Positions 26,498-36,740 are shown, counted from the stretch's first letter. The stretch: DNA of 64,000 bases from JAGVSR01 sp963786675 (GCA_963786675.1 CAWAZY010000001.1:124001-188000); one strand, 5' to 3'. Numbers and translations are program-made. The notes: a model not told the origin generated them from the letters alone.

Positions 26498-27459
26498 TAC
26501 GCTGTCTCCGCGATCGCGAGCGCTTCGCCCACCGGACGGCCGTCCTTGGCTTGTCCGAGCCGGATGATTTCCCAGTCGAGCGTCATGCCCGACACGGCTT
26601 TCACCCGCGCGCGGACCGTCTCACCCAATGTCTCGACATCCTCGCCCGTGGCCTGCGCGTCGTTGATGAGGAAGTTGCAGTGCATCTCCGACACTTTAGC
26701 GCCACCAACCCGGAGGCCGCGGCAACCCGCGGCATCGACGAGTTTCCACGCACTGTGCCCGGGCGGGTTCTTGAAGGTCGAGCCGCCCGTGCGTTCGCGC
26801 ACCGGCTGGTTCTGCTCGCGGTACTCGGCCACCTCGTCCATCGCCTTCTGGATGTCTTCGGGATCGCCCGCCTGCCCCTCGAACGTCGCTTCCGTGAAGA
26901 TCCAATCGGCGGGTATCCCGCAATGACGGTAGGTGAAATTCATGTCCGCCAGCGAGAGCACATGCACGTTGCCCTGCCGGTCCACCGCACGCGCCGAAAC
27001 CAGCACGTCCTTGGTTTCCGTGCCGTGCGCGCCCGCGTTCATGCGTAACGCACCGCCAACGGAACCGGGAATGCCGCGATAAAAGGACAACCCCGCGATC
27101 CCGGCTTCCGCTGCCGCGCGCGACACCTTCACGTCGGGCACCGCCGTGCCGGCGCTGAGGCGCAGGCCATCCACCTTGATTTCGCCGAAGCCGCGCCCGA
27201 GCCGGATGACGACGCCCGCGACGCCGCCATCGCGCACCAGAAGGTTGGAGCCAAGGCCGACGACGAACACAGGAATATCGGCGCCGATGTGCTTCAGGAA
27301 GTAGGCCAGATCAGCCTCGTCGGCGGGTGCGAACAGAACCTGCGCCGGTCCCCCGACGCGAAACCAGGTAATGTCGGCCATCTTCGCGTTGGCCGTCAGG
27401 CGGCCGCGCAGATCCGGCATGCGCGCCTTCAGGTCGCCAGTGATATCGGGAAAGCTCAT
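26497..27459 (-). CDS. murB: UDP-N-acetylenolpyruvoylglucosamine reductase MurB
   Basis: 320 residues. MurB is the FAD/NADPH enzyme that completes UDP-MurNAc. Seen: ADITWFRVGGPAQVLFAPAD and GLGSNLLVRDGGVAGVVIRL of the FAD domain, FYRGIPGSVGGALRMNAGA of the type I MurB active site, and ERTGGSTFKNPPGHSAWKL holding the catalytic serine region. The ATG at 27459 has AAGG upstream and lies 26 bases after the murC stop; an earlier frame start would overlap murC heavily. Confidence 0.96.
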   Translation of the reverse strand: MSFPDITGDLKARMPDLRGRLTANAKMADITWFRVGGPAQVLFAPADEADLAYFLKHIGADIPVFVVGLGSNLLVRDGGVAGVVIRLGRGFGEIKVDGLRLSAGTAVPDVKVSRAAAEAGIAGLSFYRGIPGSVGGALRMNAGAHGTETKDVLVSARAVDRQGNVHVLSLADMNFTYRHCGIPADWIFTEATFEGQAGDPEDIQKAMDEVAEYREQNQPVRERTGGSTFKNPPGHSAWKLVDAAGCRGLRVGGAKVSEMHCNFLINDAQATGEDVETLGETVRARVKAVSGMTLDWEIIRLGQAKDGRPVGEALAIAETA

Positions 27460-27485
27460 CGCTTCGCCTTCGAGATGTTGAGTGT

Positions 27486-28907
27486 TTATTCGGCGGCCTG
27501 CGCGGAAAGCCAAGCCGGCAATTGCGCCGCCCATTCGGTGGACGTGCCGGCTCCCAGGCAAACGACCATGTCGCCCGCCCGGCCGTAGCGCTGCAGCAGC
27601 GGCACGATATCCATCGGATGATCGACGGACGTGACGGCCCGGTGGCCCGTTGCACGGATGCCATCGGCCAGCGTGTGCTGGTCCACGCCTTCGATCGGCA
27701 CTTCACCGGCTGAATAGAGCGGGGCAACGATAACGCTATCGGCGTCGCGGAAGCACGCAGAGAAATCGCCGAACAGGTCGCGGACCCGCGTGTAGCGGTG
27801 CGGTTCCATCACGGCGATGACGCGACCCTTGGCGCCGGCCTTCGCCGCCTGGAGCACAGCCGAGATTTCGGCGGGGTGGTGGCCATAGTCGTCGTAGATC
27901 TGGATACCGTTCCACTGGCCCGTCGGCTGGAAGCGCCGCTTGACCCCGGAAAATTCCGCAAGACCGGCGCGGATGACATCGTCAGGAATGCCGGCCTCCG
28001 CTGCCACGGCAATCGCCGCCAGCGTATTGAGCGCGTTGTGATGGCCGGGCATTGGCACAGCCCAGTCCTTGAGGATGCGCGCACCGCCCTGCACGCGGCC
28101 GGACAGTTCCGCATCAAAGATGGTGGTAAACCCTTCCTGGCGCGTCGCTGCGAGGCGGAGGTCGGCACCGGGCGCGACTCCATACGTCAGCAGACGGCGG
28201 CCATCGGGGCGCAAGTCGAGCCGCTCCACCATGCTGCGCACGACCGGATGATCAATGCACGTGACGGCCAAGCCGTAGAACGGGATGTTGCGGTAGAATG
28301 CTTCGTACTCGCGATGCATGTTCTCGACGCTTTTGAAGTAGTCGAGATGCTCGGGATCGATATTGGTCACGATGCCGATTTCGGTGGGCAAACGCACGAA
28401 GGTGCCGTCGCTTTCGTCGGCTTCGACGATCATCCAGTTGCCCTTGCCGAGCCGCGCGTTCGATCCCCAGGCGTTGATAATACCGCCGGTAATCACGGTC
28501 GGATCGAGCGCCGCCTTCTCGAAGATCGTTGAGACCAGCGAGGTCGTCGTGGTCTTGCCATGCGTGCCGGTGACGGAGACGGTTGCGTAAAGCCGCATCA
28601 GTTCGGCCAGCATCTCGGCGCGCCGGATGACCGGCAGGCCCCGTTGACGCGCCGCCTCTAGCTCGGGATTGCCATTCTTTACAGCGGTCGAAATCACGAC
28701 GTTGCGCGCACCGACCAGGTTGACGGCATCGTGCCCGATGAACACCCGCACGCCCTTGGCGCACAGCCGCCGGACATTGGCGCTCTCCTTCTGATCGCTG
28801 CCCTGGACCGCAAAGCCCTTGGCCACAAGGATTTCGGCGATGGCACTCATACCGATGCCGCCGATGCCGATAATGTGGAAGGTGCCTGCGTCGCGCGGAA
28901 TTTGCAT
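27486..28907 (-). CDS. murC: UDP-N-acetylmuramate--L-alanine ligase MurC
   Basis: 473 residues. MurC adds the first amino acid, L-alanine, to UDP-MurNAc. The N-terminal Rossmann fold (IIGIGGIGMSAIAEILVAKG), ATP loop VTGTHGKTTTTSLVSTIFEK, FVRLPTEIGIVTNIDPEHLD and C-terminal domain YDDYGHHPAEISAVLQAAK are all present, and the length is normal. It lies between murG and murB as in the canonical cluster. Confidence 0.97.
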   Translation of the reverse strand: MQIPRDAGTFHIIGIGGIGMSAIAEILVAKGFAVQGSDQKESANVRRLCAKGVRVFIGHDAVNLVGARNVVISTAVKNGNPELEAARQRGLPVIRRAEMLAELMRLYATVSVTGTHGKTTTTSLVSTIFEKAALDPTVITGGIINAWGSNARLGKGNWMIVEADESDGTFVRLPTEIGIVTNIDPEHLDYFKSVENMHREYEAFYRNIPFYGLAVTCIDHPVVRSMVERLDLRPDGRRLLTYGVAPGADLRLAATRQEGFTTIFDAELSGRVQGGARILKDWAVPMPGHHNALNTLAAIAVAAEAGIPDDVIRAGLAEFSGVKRRFQPTGQWNGIQIYDDYGHHPAEISAVLQAAKAGAKGRVIAVMEPHRYTRVRDLFGDFSACFRDADSVIVAPLYSAGEVPIEGVDQHTLADGIRATGHRAVTSVDHPMDIVPLLQRYGRAGDMVVCLGAGTSTEWAAQLPAWLSAQAAE

Positions 28908-28952
28908 CGCGTAAAGGTTCCCGTCAGCCGCTTCTAAAGACCGCCCAACCCA

Positions 28953-30077
28953 TCAACTGCCGCGCCTGCGCGCCGCGTTGCCGTCAGCCAGGTTTTCAAC
29001 CAGATCCGCCAATTGTAGGACGGCATCCGGACGTCCCTGCCGCTTGGCACACTCAGCCGCGGCTTGGAGCGCGGCGGGATCCCCCATCAACCGCGCGATT
29101 TCCCCCGCAAGCCGTTCCGGGCCGAGGTCCTTCTGTTCGATACACCAAGCCCCACCCGATTCGGCAAGTCTGGTTGCATTCTGCAACTGATCGTTGTCAA
29201 GGGAATGTGGCAACGGCACCAGAATGGACGGTCTTCCGATCACGGTCAATTCGGCCACGCTGGAGGCCCCCGCCCGCGCCAGCACCAGATGGCTGGCCGC
29301 CATCCGCTGGGGCAGATCAGTGAAAAAGGGGGCAACTTCGGCGGTGATGCCGGCGTCCCGGTAGGCTGCGGTGACCCGGTCCACATCTTCTGACCGCGCC
29401 TGTTGCACAACGTGCAGCGCGCCGCGCAGCGCTTGGGGCAGGCCCGCCAGAGCCGGCGGCACGGCATCGGAAAAGTACCGGGCGCCCTGACTGCCCCCGA
29501 AGACGAGCAGGCGAAACTTCTCTCCCGAAACCGGCGCCGCATAGGGTGACGCGGCGGCGGCGATCACGACGTCGCGGACGGGATTGCCGGTAAACCGCGC
29601 CTTGGCGGCGATGGGTCCATCGAGGAACTTGGTCGTCTCGAACGACGTGGCGATGGCGTCCACGCGCGCCGCCAGCATCTTGTTGGCCCGTCCGAGCACC
29701 GCGTTCTGCTCGTGCAGCGCCGTCGGGATTTTCTGCCGCCGCGCCGCCAGCAGTGGGGGAAAAGTCGGATAGCCGCCGAAGCCGATGACCACCGCCGGGC
29801 GGACCCGGCGCATGAGTTTCATGGCCGCGACGACGCCGCGCGCAAGGGTCAGACCGGTCCGCGCCATGGCCACCGGAGACTTGCTTGCCAGTGTGGCCGA
29901 CGGCACCTGATAAACGGCGCGGGCGGGAAAGCCGGTGCCGTACCGGTCGCCGCGCATGTCGGTCACGAGGTCCACGGCCCAACCGCGCCGCCCCAGTTCC
30001 TCGGCCAGGGCAAAGGCCGGAAACAGATGCCCGCCCGTGCCGCCAGCCGCCAGCATGATGGACCCCTTGGGTTCCAT
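28953..30077 (-). CDS. murG: Lipid II synthase MurG
   Basis: 374 residues. MurG is the GT28 glycosyltransferase that adds GlcNAc to lipid I on the inner face of the membrane. Diagnostic G loops are IMLAAGGTGGHLFPAFALAE and VIGFGGYPTFPPLLAA; LHEQNAVLGRANKMLA and LLVFGGSQGARYFSDAVP are also typical, and ARAGASSVAELTVIGRPSIL is the UDP-GlcNAc site. The ATG at 30077 has GGAGG upstream and is preferred to an in-frame codon seven residues earlier. Confidence 0.97.
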   Translation of the reverse strand: MEPKGSIMLAAGGTGGHLFPAFALAEELGRRGWAVDLVTDMRGDRYGTGFPARAVYQVPSATLASKSPVAMARTGLTLARGVVAAMKLMRRVRPAVVIGFGGYPTFPPLLAARRQKIPTALHEQNAVLGRANKMLAARVDAIATSFETTKFLDGPIAAKARFTGNPVRDVVIAAAASPYAAPVSGEKFRLLVFGGSQGARYFSDAVPPALAGLPQALRGALHVVQQARSEDVDRVTAAYRDAGITAEVAPFFTDLPQRMAASHLVLARAGASSVAELTVIGRPSILVPLPHSLDNDQLQNATRLAESGGAWCIEQKDLGPERLAGEIARLMGDPAALQAAAECAKRQGRPDAVLQLADLVENLADGNAARRRGS

Positions 30078-30185
30078 GGCGATCCCCCTCCCCTGCAATG
30101 TTCACGCACCGGTTGTTCGCAACCGTGCGAAGCCTTCCCCAGCGCCAGCATCTGGCACGCAATGATGGTCGTTTATGGCCCGCGC

Positions 30186-31290
30186 CTAGGCCCGCCGCCG
30201 CGTTAAAGCAAGCAGCATGCCGAGTGTTATTGACACCGCCACCGTGGACGACCCGCCGGCCGACAGGAATGGCAGGGTGATGCCTTTCGCCGGGAGTAGG
30301 CCAACATTGACCCCCATGTTGATCAGCGCCTGTAGGCCGAACACCAGGGCTAGGCCGATGATGCCTAGCCGCGTCGCGGGGTCAGGTTCCTGACCCGCCC
30401 GGTACAAGGCGCGCACCACGATGAACCCGAACAGCACCACGATCGCTAGACAGGCCACCGCGCCATACTCCTCCGCAATGACCGCGAAGATAAAATCGGT
30501 ATGCGCATCGGGGAGCGATGACTTGATCGTACCCTCACCAGGCCCCCGACCAAAAAATCCGCCCTGGGTGAAGGATTGCAGGGCCTTGTCGATCTGGCTG
30601 TTGTCGCCGGGGACGGGATTGAGAAACCGGTCGATGCGCGATTGAACGTGGGGGTAGGTCCAATAGGCAGCGGCCAGTCCCGCGCTGCCCGCGAGCACCG
30701 CGCCGCCGGCCAAGGCGAGCGACTGCCCGGACACGAAAAACATCGCGCCCCAGACGAGGCTGATCAGCAATGTCTGCCCGACATCCGGCTGCAGCACGAG
30801 AAGCAGCGCCACAAGAACGAACAGCACCGCCGCCGCCGGAAGTGCCGGCATGTCGGGACGCAAACGGGATTGTGCCAGAAGCCATCCCGTTACGACGACG
30901 AATGCCGGCTTGAGGAATTCCGACGGCTGCAAGGAATGCCCGCCAAGCGAGAGCCATCGTCTGGCCCCGTTCAGTTCGCGGCCGAACAGGTGGACGGCAA
31001 CCAGAGCGGCGACGGATACACTCAGCAGAACGAGCGCTGCCCGGCGCGTCTCTCGCGGTGTCAGGAACGAAAGCCCCGTGAGGACGACGGCGCCGAGCAG
31101 GGAAAAGAGCAGATGGCGCTCGACGAAATGATAAGCGGGCAGTCCCTTCTTCAAGGCGACCGCGGGACTGGCAGCCAGCGAGAAGACAAGCCCTGCGCCG
31201 ATCAGTATCAGAATGGCGAGCAGCAGCACATGATCGACGGTGAACCACCAATCCGTCAGCCGGCTGCGATCGGCCCGTGAGAATTCTCAT
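30186..31290 (-). CDS. ftsW: Lipid II polymerase/divisome protein FtsW (frame broken at the start)
   Basis: SEDS-family peptidoglycan polymerase of the divisome. About ten membrane segments; SEDS motifs LNGARRWLSLGGHSLQPSEF, AHTDFIFAVIAEEYGAVACL and NVGLLPAKGITLPFLSAGGS are intact. The main frame is open from GTG 31229, but the bases just upstream, still in that frame, encode FSRADRSRLTDWWFTVDH, the usual FtsW N-terminus, before an in-frame TGA at 31289-31287. An ATG at 31290 overlaps the murD stop (ATGA) but is one base out of frame. Dropping one base around 31285-31288 gives a 367-residue protein starting at that ATG. A sequencing indel is likely; an unusual start is possible. Confidence 0.9.
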
Positions 31291-32664
31291 GCCGCGCTCC
31301 GCTGCGCGACCTCCGCCGCGACGAGGGTCCGAAAGTGATCGCCGCGCTCCTCGAAGTTTCGATACTGGTCATAGGACGCGCAAGCTGGCGAAAGCAACAC
31401 CACGCTGTCGGGAAGTCCCGCGGCCAGAGCGTCGGCGGTTGCCAGACCTACCGCGGCCTCCATGGTGCCACAGCGCTCGAATGCAACATTCCCCGATAGC
31501 GTCTGGGCAAACGCATCGCTTGCGTCACCGATCAGGTACGCCTTGGCGATGCGCGGAAAATAGGGCCGCAACATCTCGATGCCGCCCGCCTTCGCTTTGC
31601 CCCCGAGGATCAGGTGAATGCCCCCCTCCCAGGATGCCAGTGCCTTCTCGGTGCTCTCCGCGTTTGTCGCCTTGCTGTCGTTGACAAAAAGCACGTGCCC
31701 AATCCGGGCAATTTCTTCCATGCGGTGCGCCAGTCCGGGATAGGTGCGCATGTGCGAGGCAATGACATCGTCGGGGAGCCCGGCAAAGCGCAGGGCGACA
31801 TAGGCCGCCGCCGCGTTCTCGGCATTGTGCTGACCGCGGAGCGCGCCGACACCCTGAATGTCCGCGACCGCCTGCCCGTCGCGCAGAATGCGCCCGTCCT
31901 CATAGGTCACATCGGCGGCCCCACGCGTGGAAACCGTCGTCACCAGCTGGCCATCATCGCGCAAGCGCGTGGCAATGGCGCGCGTGTGTTCGTCGTCGAT
32001 CACGATGACACCGGCATCGGCCCCGGCGATCAAGCGTGCCTTGATGGCGGCGTAGCGCGCCATTGTTCCGTGACGATCGAGATGATCGGGTGTGAGGTTC
32101 AAGAGAATGGCAACACTGGGGTTCACAGTCGGCGCGAGATCAATTTGGAACGACGAACATTCAACGACGTAGAATCGCTGCGGCGTAATCGGTTCCAGGG
32201 TGAGCACCGCGCGGCCGATGTTGCCGCCCAGTTGCACGTCCCGGCCCGCCTCCTTCAGAATGTGCGCGATGAGCGCCGTCGTCGTCGATTTGCCGTTGGT
32301 GCCGGTGATCGCAATGAACGGCGCGGTCGGGCACACGCTGGCGCGCTCCCGTGGAGAAAAGTTCGATATCGCCGATGATTTCGATGCCGGCATCCTGCGC
32401 CTTGAGCACGGTCCAATGCGGTTCGGGATGCGTCAGGGGTACGCCGGGGGCCAGCACCAGGGCGGCAAACCGCGCCCAGGACTCCGTCTTCAGATCGGAA
32501 ACTGGAATCCCCGCGGAACTGGCCGCTTCGCGGGCGGCTTCGCCATCGTCCCATGCGGTCACCCGCGCCCCGCCCGCTATCAGTGCCGCCGCGGTCGCCT
32601 GACCCGATGCGCCCAGACCGAACACGGCAACATCGAGACCCTGGAACGTGGTGATCGGGATCAT
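31287..32664 (-). CDS. murD: UDP-N-acetylmuramoylalanine--D-glutamate ligase MurD (one frame break)
   Basis: About 458 residues after correcting one base. MurD adds D-glutamate to UDP-MurNAc-L-Ala. N-terminal frame: VAVFGLGASGQATAAALIAG (UDP binding) up to GDIELF. C-terminal frame: PFIAITGTNGKSTTTALIAH (ATP loop), NLTPDHLDRHGTMARYAAIK and SPACASYDQYRNFEERGDHF (MurD signature). The frames meet in the tetranucleotide TCCA (minus strand) at 32355-32352 where a triplet is expected, so one extra base breaks the gene. Because MurD is essential and no second copy is in the cluster, I treat it as a base-calling error. The start lies 17 bases after the mraY stop. Confidence 0.92.
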
Positions 32665-32682
32665 GGCACGGACGCCCTCGAG

Positions 32683-33765
32683 CTAGCGGAGCTTCAACGT
32701 TGCCAGACCGATCAGGGCCAGGACCACGGAAATAATCCAGAACCGGACGACGACCGTGCTCTCCTTCCAGCCCTTCTGTTCGTAATGGTGGTGCAGCGGC
32801 GCCATGCGGAACACGCGCTTGCCCGTCAGCTTGTAGGACGTCACCTGGATCATCACGGACAACGTTTCCAACACGAACAGCCCGCCCACGATCGCGAGCA
32901 CGATCTCGTGCTTGGTGGCGACCGCAATCGCGCCGAGCGCGCCGCCGAGCGCCAGCGACCCCGTATCGCCCATGAAAATCATGGCCGGAGGCGCATTGAA
33001 CCAGAGGAAACCTAGTCCCGCTCCAATCAACGCCCCGCAGATCACTGATAACTCAGCGGTTCCGTCCACAAAATGGATTTGCAGGTGGCTGGCGAAGTTG
33101 GCGCTTCCGATCAGATAGGCGATCAAGCCAAACGTGGCCGCGGCGATCATCACCGGCACGATGGCGAGCCCGTCCAAGCCGTCCGTCAGATTGACCGAAT
33201 TGCCAGCCCCGGCAATGACCAGGACGCCCAGCACAATGAAGAACGGGCCGAGGTCGATCAGCGTATCCTTGAAGAAGGGCAGGGCGAGCTTGCCCGCGAG
33301 TTGAGGCGACGACAACGACATCAAAACCCAGGCCGCGATCGCCGCGACTAGAATTTCCAGGCCCAGACGTGCGCGTCCACCAAACCCGCTCGCGTGCTGC
33401 TTCGTCACCTTCAGATAATCGTCGTAGAACCCGATCGCGCCATAGGTCAGGGTCACAATAAGCACGACCCAGACATACATGTTCGACCAGTCCGACCACA
33501 TCAATGTGGAGAAGGTCACACTGGCGAGGATCATCAAGCCGCCCATGGTCGGCGTGCCGCGCTTGGCCAGATGGGTCTGCGGTCCATCTTCGCGGATCGG
33601 CTGGCCTTTGCCCTGCTTGATGCGCAACAGGTCGATGATCGCCGGTCCGAAGAGCATGACGAAGAGCAGAGAGGTAAATATCGCGCCGCCGGTCCGGAAC
33701 GTGATGTACCGGAAAACGTTCAGCGGTCCGATCTGGTCGCTGAATTGAACCAGCTCATAGAGCAT
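32683..33765 (-). CDS. mraY: Phospho-MurNAc-pentapeptide transferase MraY
   Basis: 360 residues. MraY moves phospho-MurNAc-pentapeptide onto undecaprenyl phosphate to form lipid I in the inner membrane. Ten membrane segments are predicted. Typical motifs are AKRGTPTMGGLMILASVTFS, YGAIGFYDDYLKVTK (DD motif), NSVNLTDGLDGLAIVPVMI (catalytic aspartates) and APLHHHYEQKGWKESTVVVR near the C-terminus. ATG 33765 is chosen for GGGGGAG upstream; an earlier in-frame start would add 14 residues of atypical sequence. Confidence 0.97.
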   Translation of the reverse strand: MLYELVQFSDQIGPLNVFRYITFRTGGAIFTSLLFVMLFGPAIIDLLRIKQGKGQPIREDGPQTHLAKRGTPTMGGLMILASVTFSTLMWSDWSNMYVWVVLIVTLTYGAIGFYDDYLKVTKQHASGFGGRARLGLEILVAAIAAWVLMSLSSPQLAGKLALPFFKDTLIDLGPFFIVLGVLVIAGAGNSVNLTDGLDGLAIVPVMIAAATFGLIAYLIGSANFASHLQIHFVDGTAELSVICGALIGAGLGFLWFNAPPAMIFMGDTGSLALGGALGAIAVATKHEIVLAIVGGLFVLETLSVMIQVTSYKLTGKRVFRMAPLHHHYEQKGWKESTVVVRFWIISVVLALIGLATLKLR

Positions 33766-33843
33766 GCGGTCTTCTCCCCCTCGATCCCCGCTGGCGCAAC
33801 GGCCCAACTGACCTGCGCGACAATCTTCTATACTGCCTGACGC

Positions 33844-35295
33844 TTAATGCGAACCGCGGAACTTTGCCTTCATCGCGTCCACCAGGATCGCCATGCGCGA
33901 CCCGTTGGACCCTTTCACGACGACGGCATCACCCCCCCTGAGGACGGAAAGCAGCGGCACCTCGAGTTCGCGCGACGATGGCGCCCACGCTCCGCGCTTG
34001 TCCGCTGGTAACGCATGGAAAAGATGCGACATATGTTCACCGGCTGCAAAAACGAGGTCGACCCCGGCGTCCACCACCGCGCCCGCCAATCCGGCGTGCA
34101 TTTGGTCGGCCTCGGCGCCCAGTTCGCGCATGTCGCCGAGAACGGCGATGCGGCGGGGAAACGCGTCGCGCGGCACGCCCGGCAGCACCGAAAGCGCCGC
34201 GCGCATTGAAACCGGATTGGCGTTGTAGCTCTCGTCGATCAGCAGAATAGGACCGCTGGGCCCCTCGAGCAGAGTGCGCGACCCGCGGCCGGCCGGAGGC
34301 CCGAATGCCGCCAAGGCACCCAAGGCCATTTCCGTATTGGCGCCGGCGGTGTCGAGAGCAGCGAGAACCAACCCGGCATTCATGGCCATGTGATCGCCCA
34401 CGGCGCCGATCATGAACGACACCTCGCCCCGCGTGCCGCCGCGCGCCGCCGTGATCTCGCTGGTATTGGCCGTCGACCGCACGGAATTGAGGACCACGGC
34501 CTCGTCGGCGTCCCCCGCCAGGATCGCTTGCGCCGCAACGTGCGTTTTCATCACGCCAACAATATGTGCGCCGCACGCGCGAGCGGCTGCAGCCAGACGC
34601 GAGCCATGCGGGTTATCGAGATTAATCACCGCCGCGCCGCCTGTGACGAGCCCGGTGAAAATCTCCGCCTTGGCGTCGGCAATCGCCTCTTCATTCGGGA
34701 AGTTTTCGATGTGCGCCGCCGCCACGGTCGTCACGATGGCCACATGCGGCGACACCATCGCCGTCAACGGCGTGATCTCGCCGGCGTGGTTCATGCCGAT
34801 CTCAAAAATCGCATAGCGCGTTTCGGACGGCATGCGGGCAAGCGTCAGCGGCACGCCCCAGTGATTGTTGAACGACTTGTCGGACGCATGTGTCGGACCG
34901 AGCACCGAACACGCGAGCCGCAGCATTTCCTTGGTGGTCGTCTTGCCGGCACTGCCCGTCACGGCAATGACGCGCGCTTCGGGGACAAGCCGACGGCGTG
35001 CGGCGCGGCCGATGCGTTCGAGGGCGCGCAAGGGATCGTCGACCCGGATCAACGCGCCGTCGCCGGCCTGCCGGGCATAGCCAGCCGACACGAGTGCCGC
35101 GGCGGCGCCATTGCGAAAGGCCGTCGATACGAAGTCATGACCGTCGCGCTGATCTTTGAGCGCGACGAAAACATCGCCTGCGGCCAGCGACCGGGTGTCG
35201 ATGGAAAAGCCGGAAATGCCGCTGCGCGGCGCGCCGTCCGCCACGCCTTCGGCGGCGGCGACCAGATCTTCAAAGCTCCATAGGGGGCGCGTCAT
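33844..35295 (-). CDS. murF: UDP-MurNAc-tripeptide--D-alanyl-D-alanine ligase MurF
   Basis: 483 residues. MurF joins the D-Ala-D-Ala made by Ddl to the UDP-MurNAc tripeptide. Motifs: FSIDTRSLAAGDVFVALKDQ (N-domain), VIAVTGSAGKTTTKEMLRLA (ATP loop), NNHWGVPLTLARMP, YAIFEIGMNHAGEI and DESYNANPVSMRAAL. The start codon overlaps the murE stop (ATGA), indicating coupled translation. Normal length and no frame problem. Confidence 0.97.
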   Translation of the reverse strand: MTRPLWSFEDLVAAAEGVADGAPRSGISGFSIDTRSLAAGDVFVALKDQRDGHDFVSTAFRNGAAAALVSAGYARQAGDGALIRVDDPLRALERIGRAARRRLVPEARVIAVTGSAGKTTTKEMLRLACSVLGPTHASDKSFNNHWGVPLTLARMPSETRYAIFEIGMNHAGEITPLTAMVSPHVAIVTTVAAAHIENFPNEEAIADAKAEIFTGLVTGGAAVINLDNPHGSRLAAAARACGAHIVGVMKTHVAAQAILAGDADEAVVLNSVRSTANTSEITAARGGTRGEVSFMIGAVGDHMAMNAGLVLAALDTAGANTEMALGALAAFGPPAGRGSRTLLEGPSGPILLIDESYNANPVSMRAALSVLPGVPRDAFPRRIAVLGDMRELGAEADQMHAGLAGAVVDAGVDLVFAAGEHMSHLFHALPADKRGAWAPSSRELEVPLLSVLRGGDAVVVKGSNGSRMAILVDAMKAKFRGSH

Positions 35296-36740
35296 GCGAG
35301 GTCGAGGCTCTCTTTGAGTTCGTCGTGATCGCTGAATGGCAGCACGGCATCCCCCACGATCTGCCCCGTCTCGTGACCCTTGCCCGCAACCACCACGACA
35401 TCCCCGGGCTGCAGCATGGCCACAGAATGGCGAATGGCCGCGCGGCGATCGCCTATTTCCAGTGCGCCAGGGGCTGCGGCCAGGATCTCCGCGCGGATGG
35501 CCGCCGGGACTTCACTGCGCGGGTTGTCGTCGGTCACGATCACGACGTCGGCGGTCTGGGCTGCGATTGAGCCCATGATCGCGCGCTTGCCCCTATCGCG
35601 GTCGCCGCCACAGCCGAAAACACAGATGAGCCGCCCGGTCACGAACGGACGGCAAGCCTCGAGCGCGGCCGTCAGCGCCTCCGGCTTATGGGCATAATCG
35701 ACCACCGCCAGCCCGCCGTTTCGCTGACCGATGATTTCCAGCCGCCCCTTGACGCCGGACAGCTTGGCGAGCGCCGGCACGACATCGCCGGCCGAGGCGC
35801 CCAGCGCCAACGCAAGACCGGCCGCGACGAGCGCGTTCTCGACCTGGTAGGCGCCCACGAGCGGCAGGTCGACGTGGAAGGTCCGGCCGGCGTGGCTGAG
35901 CACGAGTTTCTGAGCAAATCCCTGCGTGATGACGCTTTCGGCGGTCAGGTCCCGGCCGGCACGGCCAACGGTCCACACACGCCGTCCCGTCCCGCCCGCA
36001 ATGGCGGCGACGTCCTCGGCGCGCGCCCCATCCGCGTTGACGACGACCGGTGCTGTGGCAGGCAGCAACTCTCTGAACAGGCGCAGCTTGGCATCCAGAT
36101 AGGCCTCGACGGTCGGATGGTAATCCATGTGATCGCGGCCCAGGTTCGTGAAAGCCGCCGCAACGAGCCGCACCCCGTCCAAGCGATGCTGGTCAAGACC
36201 ATGCGACGACGCTTCCATGGCGAGATGGGTGACGCCCGCGCGCGCCATATCCGCCAGAGTCTTGTGCAGCGTGATGGGATCGGGCGTCGTCAGCGAGCCA
36301 TAGACCGCGCCTTTCGGGGTCACCACGCCGATGGTGCCCAGTGACGCGGCCTGATGGCCCAGCTCCGCGAAAATCTGCCGCGTGAATTCGGCCACCGAGG
36401 TCTTGCCGCTGGTGCCGGTGACGGCAACGACGTTCTGCGGCTGGCCAGCGTAGACGTGGGCCGCCAGTGCCGCCAACGCACGCCGCGGATCGGCGCACCG
36501 CACGATCGGGATCGACACACCCTCAGGCACCGCCGCGGTATCTCCCGCAACGGCTGCCACCGCGCCACGCACCGCGGCATCGGCAATATAGGCCCCGCCG
36601 TCAGCCTTGGTCCCGGGAATGGCGACAAATAGATCACCCGGCGCAACCGTGCGGCTGTCCGCCGAAAGGCCTGTCACCACAACCGGCGCCGCATGGGCCG
36701 GGATGTCGAGTGAGAGCTGAGAAAAGTCCGATAGGCGCAT
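35292..36740 (-). CDS. murE: UDP-MurNAc-dipeptide--meso-diaminopimelate ligase MurE
   Basis: 482 residues. MurE adds the third residue of the stem peptide. The DNPR motif in VTDDNPRSEVP predicts meso-diaminopimelate, not lysine, as substrate. Also seen: SADSRTVAPGDLFVAIPGTK, VVAVTGTSGKTSVAEFTRQ (ATP loop, about 106-115), LAMEASSHGLDQHR and VDYAHKPEALTAALEAC. ATG 36740 begins a normal MurE N-terminus (MRLSDFSQL); an in-frame codon at 36881 adds an unrelated tail. It is the first gene of this cluster: no ftsI, ftsL, mraW or mraZ precedes it, unlike most relatives. Confidence 0.97.
   Translation of the reverse strand: MRLSDFSQLSLDIPAHAAPVVVTGLSADSRTVAPGDLFVAIPGTKADGGAYIADAAVRGAVAAVAGDTAAVPEGVSIPIVRCADPRRALAALAAHVYAGQPQNVVAVTGTSGKTSVAEFTRQIFAELGHQAASLGTIGVVTPKGAVYGSLTTPDPITLHKTLADMARAGVTHLAMEASSHGLDQHRLDGVRLVAAAFTNLGRDHMDYHPTVEAYLDAKLRLFRELLPATAPVVVNADGARAEDVAAIAGGTGRRVWTVGRAGRDLTAESVITQGFAQKLVLSHAGRTFHVDLPLVGAYQVENALVAAGLALALGASAGDVVPALAKLSGVKGRLEIIGQRNGGLAVVDYAHKPEALTAALEACRPFVTGRLICVFGCGGDRDRGKRAIMGSIAAQTADVVIVTDDNPRSEVPAAIRAEILAAAPGALEIGDRRAAIRHSVAMLQPGDVVVVAGKGHETGQIVGDAVLPFSDHDELKESLDLA

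Noticed and set aside
31226..31290. Programmed frameshift in ftsW
   Set aside because: No slippery heptamer or structure is visible, and similar one-base breaks occur in unrelated genes of the window.
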